64,000 nucleotides of DNA from Morinoia aosen (taxonomy: Eukaryota > Arthropoda > Malacostraca > Amphipoda > Talitridae), in assembly GCA_030386875.1 (NCBI GenBank), contig CM059559.1, forward strand, positions 3,903,177 to 3,967,176. The letters run 5' to 3'. The notes below the pieces were generated by a model, which made no database searches, was not told the DNA's origin, and worked only from the letters and a program-made list of their open reading frames with translations. The translations under genes and the position numbers were made by a program. Position 1 is the first letter of the stretch, and the number at the start of each line of letters is the position of its first letter. This document shows, piece by piece, positions 58,726 through 64,000 of the stretch.

Positions 58726-59031
58726 TTATTATATAAGAAAGTTTTAGCCTCCCTTAACCACAAAGTATGGAGTTAAGGGAATGCAGAATCTATGCACAAT
58801 GTGCACAGAAACAGTAAGCTAGAAAAGAAGTTCATGAAACAAGAAAAGAGTAGTAACTAGGTGCTGAAAAACAGGACAGAAGTAAACCAAAAAAAGATGG
58901 TCCGTAACAAAACAAAAACCCTATTTTATTACAATAAATAGGAAGCCCACCTAACCTTTAGCTCAGGTACTCATATGGTTCCACTGGGAGCACTAATTCC
59001 CATAGATACAATAGTTGTATCCCCCTGAGAA
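58726..59031 (-). mobile_element. SINE-like element, copy 2 counterpart
   Basis: A 306-bp element with a perfect 14-bp target duplication GCCATGATAACTGA at 58712-58725 and 59032-59045. It is uninterrupted and has a short TTATTAT tail, unlike its counterpart at 28418-29156. Confidence 0.87.
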
Positions 59032-59153
59032 GCCATGATAACTGAACTTCTGTAAAGCAGGAAAAGCTTACTTACCGTATTTAGACTTTAAAACCCTACC
59101 TGTACTATTGAAAATCTTGACTTTAAAACCCTCCCTGTACTATTAAAAATCTA

Positions 59154-60241
59154 GGTCAATGTATAGTTTCCCTTCGGCAGGGAAATTAAAAATGTCGTTG
59201 CTGATAATCACTAAATGAGCACATTTAAAAACCTTTTACAAGAATGACATTATGCTCGCTGATGCGTTATTTTTGAATAATTGAACTTTGAAGTTGGCCT
59301 TTGCGCCAAAGGAAGCGAGCGTGTGAAACGGAATTCAATTAATAACGGAAGCTATTGCAAACGTAAAGAGGTTGGGTTGTGCGGGTTAACTACCCTTATT
59401 AACTATATCGGCGCGCGCCGGCGCCAACTTCAAAGTTCAATAATTCGAAAATAACGCATCAGCGAGCATAATGTCATTTTTTTAAAAGGTTTTTAAATGT
59501 GCTCATTTAGTGATTATCAGCAATGACATCGGTCAATGTGAAGTTTCATGCAATCACAGAAATTAATAATGATATTGCAAACAATCACTAAAGGAGCCCA
59601 TTTAAGAACGTTTTTCAAGAACGACATTCTGCTCTCTGATGCGTTATTTTCGAGTTATTGATCTTTGAAGTTGGCCGTCGCGCTCAAGGAAGCGAGCGTA
59701 ATTTAATTAAAAACGAAAGCTAACTCCCTATTACAAACGTAAAGAGGTTGGGTCGTGAGGGGTAGCCACAGTTCTTTTAGTGAAAAGTATATATAAAGCT
59801 TCTAAACCACCCATTAGGGTGACGACCGCACGACGGCCAACTAACATGGCGACCACCATGGGTGCCGCCATTTTGGACCCGATGTCAACAAGGTTGCGGT
59901 CGTCACCCTAATGGGTGGGTTAGAAGCTTTATTTATCATTTTCACTAGAAGAATTGTGCCTCCCCCTCACGACCCAACCTCTTTACGTTTGTAATAGGGG
60001 GATAGCTTCGGTTTTTAATTAAATTACGCTCGCTTCCTTGGGCGCGTGACGGCCAACTTCAAAGTTCAATAATTCGAAAATAACGCATCAGAGAGCAGAA
60101 TGTCATTCTTGTAAAACGTTCTGAAATGTGTTCCTTTAGTGATTCCTGGGGTCGGCATTATTATTTTCCGTGATTGCATGAAACTTCACATTGACCACGA
60201 CATCTTTAATTTCCCTGCCGAAGGGAAACTATACATTGACC
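59154..60241. mobile_element. Foldback element C, hosting a second foldback element
   Basis: Inverted ends start GGTCAATGTATAGTTTCCCT and are flanked by a perfect 8-bp duplication AAAATCTA at 59146-59153 and 60242-60249. The outer palindrome is centred near 59400-59420, with its right part displaced by the inner element at 59531-60196. Copy 1 has the empty site near 29240. Non-coding. Confidence 0.87.
59531..60196. mobile_element. Foldback element D, nested in element C
   Basis: A 666-bp palindrome, ends GGTCAATGTGAAGTTTCATG, flanks ATGACATC and ACGACATC (one mismatch). Its arms match element A at 29663-30337, including the GACGACCGCA and CACCCATTAGGGTG blocks and an ATGG-rich centre. Confidence 0.85.
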
Positions 60242-60971
60242 AAAATCTATTTTTTGCAGTAGAATACATTATAATAAAAAGGGACTCCTATTAAGCAGTA
60301 ACACTTGAAAAGGAAACAAAAATTCTAGACTAGGACACATAATTTATTCTTAATATTTCAAGGTATTCACCTAAAAAGTATTCAGTGTCACATTTCTAAA
60401 TTTTTCAAATCCCATGAAATACCTTTCATATGCAAATTTTAGATACCTGTTGAGTTGTGAATCCAAAATAGTCAAACCGTGAAGTAGCAAGAAAACACTA
60501 TAATTGATATGGATATCAAAATGTTTCAAAGTAGATGAAAAAGGACAATTTCAAAGAAATCTCACTTTCAGGATAAAAAGGAAAACCAACAAAGGCCCTA
60601 GCTAACCGTTAAGAATACCATGATAATGTTTCGGATCACAAAAATCCATCCTCAGTGTTCTCAAAAACAATAAGCCAAAGTATTAAAAACTATTTCTGAA
60701 CTCTAATTTTTTGAATAAACCAACCGATAAAGTATTGACATTAAAACAAAGCGTTTGTTTATACAAGGTCCCATCCAAAGGTTCATGGAAAACTCAACTT
60801 TACCAAGGCTTTTTTGTGTTACAAAATTCAAAATATACATTAATAAAATATACAATGCTCAATTATATTTTATACAGAATTTTACAAGTTCTAGTTGTAT
60901 GTCGATCCAACACATCGTGCACAAACACTGCCTCAACCATTGGCGGAGCGACCTAAATTACGAGTGGTCTT

Positions 60972-62940
60972 GAACTTGAACTTGAAGGCCGACAGTGTCG
61001 GGGCCTTAGTAACGGCCTACAATTCCCTCCACAATTTTCACACAAAGAGTTCAGCGCCTGGTACCAGACTTGTCCACTAAACTACTCAGGATCTACGATC
61101 CTTGTCACAAGCCTTCATTGGAAGGCATCACCGGGACAGCCAGTGTGTCAAAACACCATCCCCCGGCACATTGGGTCATTACAGCCCATTCTACCAGACT
61201 GGCTCATTCCAGTCACTGTCTCTTACTCCAGGCACGCACAAGAAACACTTTCATTGCCTCAGTGATACTCGCATTACACTCCTGATCCAATCCAGCAAGA
61301 CAGCTCATACCGCAATCATCTTCAGCACATCTGGCATTCCACTCATTCTCTCCATACTGCTCAGACACCACATTCATAAAACTCTCTCGCTCTTGCTCAT
61401 ACTTACTACATTCCAGCACAAAATGCTCAATTGTTTCCTCTACTCCACTATTACACTGCTGACATAATCTGTTATTATTCTCATTTCATCTCCATGTACG
61501 TCTGTTCACACTCAATGACTTACATCTCACAGCAAACAAGAGTTGACTCCCAAAACTACCATCATAGAACAGCTCAAACTTAGGTGCTTTCTTTTTCATA
61601 TACCAGTTAAGTGTAGGCTTCCGCATCATGCTAAGCTTCCACTTGTTCAATATATACTCTTTTGTTTGTCTCTCAATCTCTTTCTTCCACCTCTTGCAGT
61701 CGTCACTCCCACTCAGGCCCTACACCTCCAACATTTATTAAACTCCAGTCATCCACAGGTCTCCCAATTCTAACATGAATAATCTTTTGCATACTGAGCT
61801 TCCTTGCATGCCCCCAACATACTTTCTCCCAATAGCTTACACTCAGATTCCATTCAAAGATTCGCCTTACCCACCTGCTATTCTGCATTCTATCAATTCT
61901 CACCTTATAATTCAGCACAGCTTTCATCATTCTTTCTGAAAATAGGCTCCACCCTAGGGCACCTCTAATGGCTTCTATAGCTGTCCATTTCGGAGCACCC
62001 AATGCTACACGTCCTACCTTATTTTGTATCACATCCAGCTTTTCAAGATCACTTCCATTCCAAGCAAGAGCATTCATATCATTACATGACACTAGGTACA
62101 GCAACATACTTCCACATTCCTCTCACACATTCGTACTTGTTTGCTCTGTATCTGGCCACACTACCTAACCGTCCACTCCACTGCATTGCTTTAGCCACTT
62201 TCTCACCTTTAGTTCTAGTACATCCATCTTCGCTCATCATACAACCTAGATATTTGTATTCTTTTGTTCTACCTATTCTGATTTCTCTAATATTCCACAG
62301 TCTGTCTCTATCAGTCTCATCACTATTTATAACCATGACCTTACTTCTATCGGCACCAAAGTTCATCTTGAAATCTGTACTATATCCATTCACAATGTCA
62401 AGCATCCTTTGTAGTTCATGACAACATTCATTAACCACAACCACATCATCAGCATACAACAAACAGCTCAGTCTCTCATTACCAACTTTCAGTCCTAAAC
62501 CACTCCCTCTCAGTCGAACTGCTAATTCTTCTGTGTACAATCCAAACAACAGGGGGGACAGAGTACAGCCCTGTCTCACTCCTCACTTGCCCTGTTTCCA
62601 AATTTCCTAACCTGTAGATAGCACTTGTGTTCCCATACAGACTCTGTACAATGTTCACTATTTTTCTGCTAAAACCAACTTTTCTCAAAATTTCAAACAG
62701 CCTAACCCGATCCACTCTGTCATACGCCTTTTCAATATCCAGGAATGCTATATATACCTTCTTGTTATCCTTCTTCATTCGCTCAATTATTTCACTCACT
62801 ACAAACAGATTATCCTCCCCCCGGTCTACTATGAACTGAAGAACAGGGTAAGTGTTGCCACTTGCCAGAAGGTTTTCGTGAATAGTAACAACTTCCCATC
62901 GCAAAAGGTAACAAATTGAATCAAAAAGTAACAAAACCTA
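60972..62940 (-). mobile_element. LINE of the TTCAAG-tail family, 5'-truncated, broken frames
   Basis: On the minus strand: RT FLDIEKAYDRVDR (in 62479-62934), RQGCTLSPLLFGLY and YADD (in 62082-62579), then a C-terminal region (61703-62107 and 61213-61419), lying in different frames, so at least three frameshifts. The 3' tail is a TTCAAG hexamer repeat at about 60972-60990. The beginning of the RT and any endonuclease are missing. The clade is not settled; the inserted site matches copy 1 at about 32495. Confidence 0.85.
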
Positions 62941-62990
62941 GAAGTCGTCAAATAAATAATTTATTATTGAACGAAGTATTTACTAACCTT

Positions 62991-63720
62991 TCAAAAAATA
63001 GCTCCTTCTTCAGCACTGCTGTATAAGTCCTCTTGCGTCATCAATTTGAGTAATTCATGTGAAGGCTGCCATTTCATGCAGTTAGTGCCACTAAGTAAAC
63101 TTTTGCAGTAAAGAAAAGCGTTTGAAGTTTCTGTTTTCAACAAAGACCTGTTTTTACGTTCAATATTATATAAAATCAAAAATATTCTTTCGGCACACGC
63201 TGAGGAATGAGGCAACGCAAGTAGGCTCATCATTAACTTTGATAATAGTGGATATCGAAGTCCATCACCGCATTTTTCTTTTGAAACAATGTACCAGAAG
63301 TTTTCAGGTTTCTTGTCAGTTATACGATTCGTGTCCTCCAAGGTGAGCTCTCGCCACTCGGTATTCAGTGTTTCGAACTCTTCTTCAGAAATGATGTTAG
63401 GAAATTTTAAGGCAAAAGGAATAATGGAGGCAGGTTTTCCCACATTAACGTTGGCGGGGTCCATAGCCTCAAGTAATTCCAACTTTTTAAGCATTTCATT
63501 CGAGAGAAAACGGCTAAACATTTCTTTCATTAATCGTACATAAAAATTCCAGATATTCACTCGAAATTGTAAAAGGTCCTTGTCAGAAATTTTTTCAGAA
63601 TTCTCGCAATAAACAGCTTCTACTTTGGCCCCAGGGTAAATTTTCTCAATTGGAAGGTAGACCGAAGGATCATTAACAGCAATTTCCGCTAGAATATTAA
63701 CGAAAATTTCGTTTGCGTTA
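62991..63720 (-). pseudogene. hAT-type transposase C-terminal fragment
   Basis: The frame from about 63720 to 62991 (about 240 residues) ends with SLLALPHSSACAERIFLILY and NRSLLKTETSNAFLYCKSLL, the hAT family C-terminal dimerisation region. The track of codons from 63560 starts at a GTG; the frame in fact continues upstream (DKDLLQFRVNIWNFYV). The catalytic N-terminal two-thirds is missing and no terminal inverted repeats were found. It could instead be a domesticated hAT-derived exon, but the short length between two LINE copies favours a fragment. Confidence 0.75.
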
Positions 63721-63949
63721 ATTTTGCAGTAAGTTCGTTTAAATAATGCTTACCAATGACAGCGCGAAAGACACCGGTACCTTTTGTTCAGCCGCATTTG
63801 ATGTCTCCACTGATTGAGGAATCTTCGCAAACATTAGCAACCAACCCTGGTAAGGGGTCCAAAATAGAGACAATTAAGTTGTGTTCTGCGACGAAGACGC
63901 AAAGTTTTAGTTCAGCTGCAGCAACTTTGTTTGGGTGAAGCGATATCGT

Positions 63950-64000
63950 ACTGGGTTGCACTTGAACTTGAACTTGAACTTGAAATTGAGGGCCGACAGC
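63950..64000 (-). mobile_element. 3' end of another TTCAAG-tail LINE, cut by the window edge
   Basis: A CTTGAA hexamer repeat (plus strand) followed by TTGAGGGCCGACAGC, the same 3' end as at 60972-61010. The body lies beyond the window. Confidence 0.75.

Larger units (their letters stand above)
34364..64000. repeat. Large tandem duplication, copy 2 (continues past the window)
   Basis: Matches copy 1 from its left edge. Aligned introns differ at roughly 2-3% of sites by eye (for example three differences in about 120 bp near 34911-35030). Copy 1 sequence 21400-26490 is missing at 56264-56270. Large insertions absent from copy 1 are the LTR fossil, the RTE-like LINE, a MITE, foldback elements and a LINE. 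The part matching copy 1 beyond about 32500 is not reached before the window ends. Confidence 0.9.

Overview
The window is eukaryotic: intron-rich, AT-rich and packed with transposable elements. The two host genes and the mix of LINEs, SINEs, foldback and TTAA-target elements suggest an arthropod, plausibly a crustacean, though nothing in the sequence fixes the species. All recognised host coding sequence lies on the minus strand.

Layout. (1) 1-13738: single-copy part. It holds a 51-bp minisatellite split by a SINE (about 1.69-3.56 kb) and the first four coding exons of an RP2/XRP2 homologue (11578 down to 5046). The exons for the C-terminal half of that protein were not found. (2) 13739-34363: first copy of a large tandem duplication. 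It carries a complete ten-exon DDX47-type DEAD-box RNA helicase gene (27617 down to 14640; about 435 residues, all motifs present) with a P-like terminal-inverted-repeat element, TTAA-target elements, SINEs and palindromic foldback elements around it. (3) 34364-64000, running past the window edge: second copy of the same segment. By eye it differs from the first by about 2-3%. It has lost DDX47 exons 2-5, has a nonsense codon in exon 10, and has gained large insertions: a Ty3/gypsy-like LTR element fossil (40135-51173) that itself received a nearly whole I-like LINE (43367-50328), an RTE-like LINE (52436-54770), nested foldback elements (59154-60241), and another LINE plus a hAT fragment at the right end.

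How it fits together. RP2 (an ARL3 GTPase-activating protein of the ciliary/Golgi trafficking system) and DDX47 (pre-rRNA processing helicase) are unrelated neighbours in head-to-tail order. The main story is a helicase gene duplicated in tandem, one copy kept whole and the other decayed, with insertions unique to each copy that give a relative time order. An uncollapsed second haplotype in the assembly is the main alternative. The most unusual structures are an I-like LINE whose ORF1 carries its RNA-binding/zinc-knuckle module twice, a 29-bp hairpin minisatellite that differs greatly in length between copies, an intron built from repeats of its own 3' splice site and exon start, and a family of palindromic elements with 8-bp target duplications.
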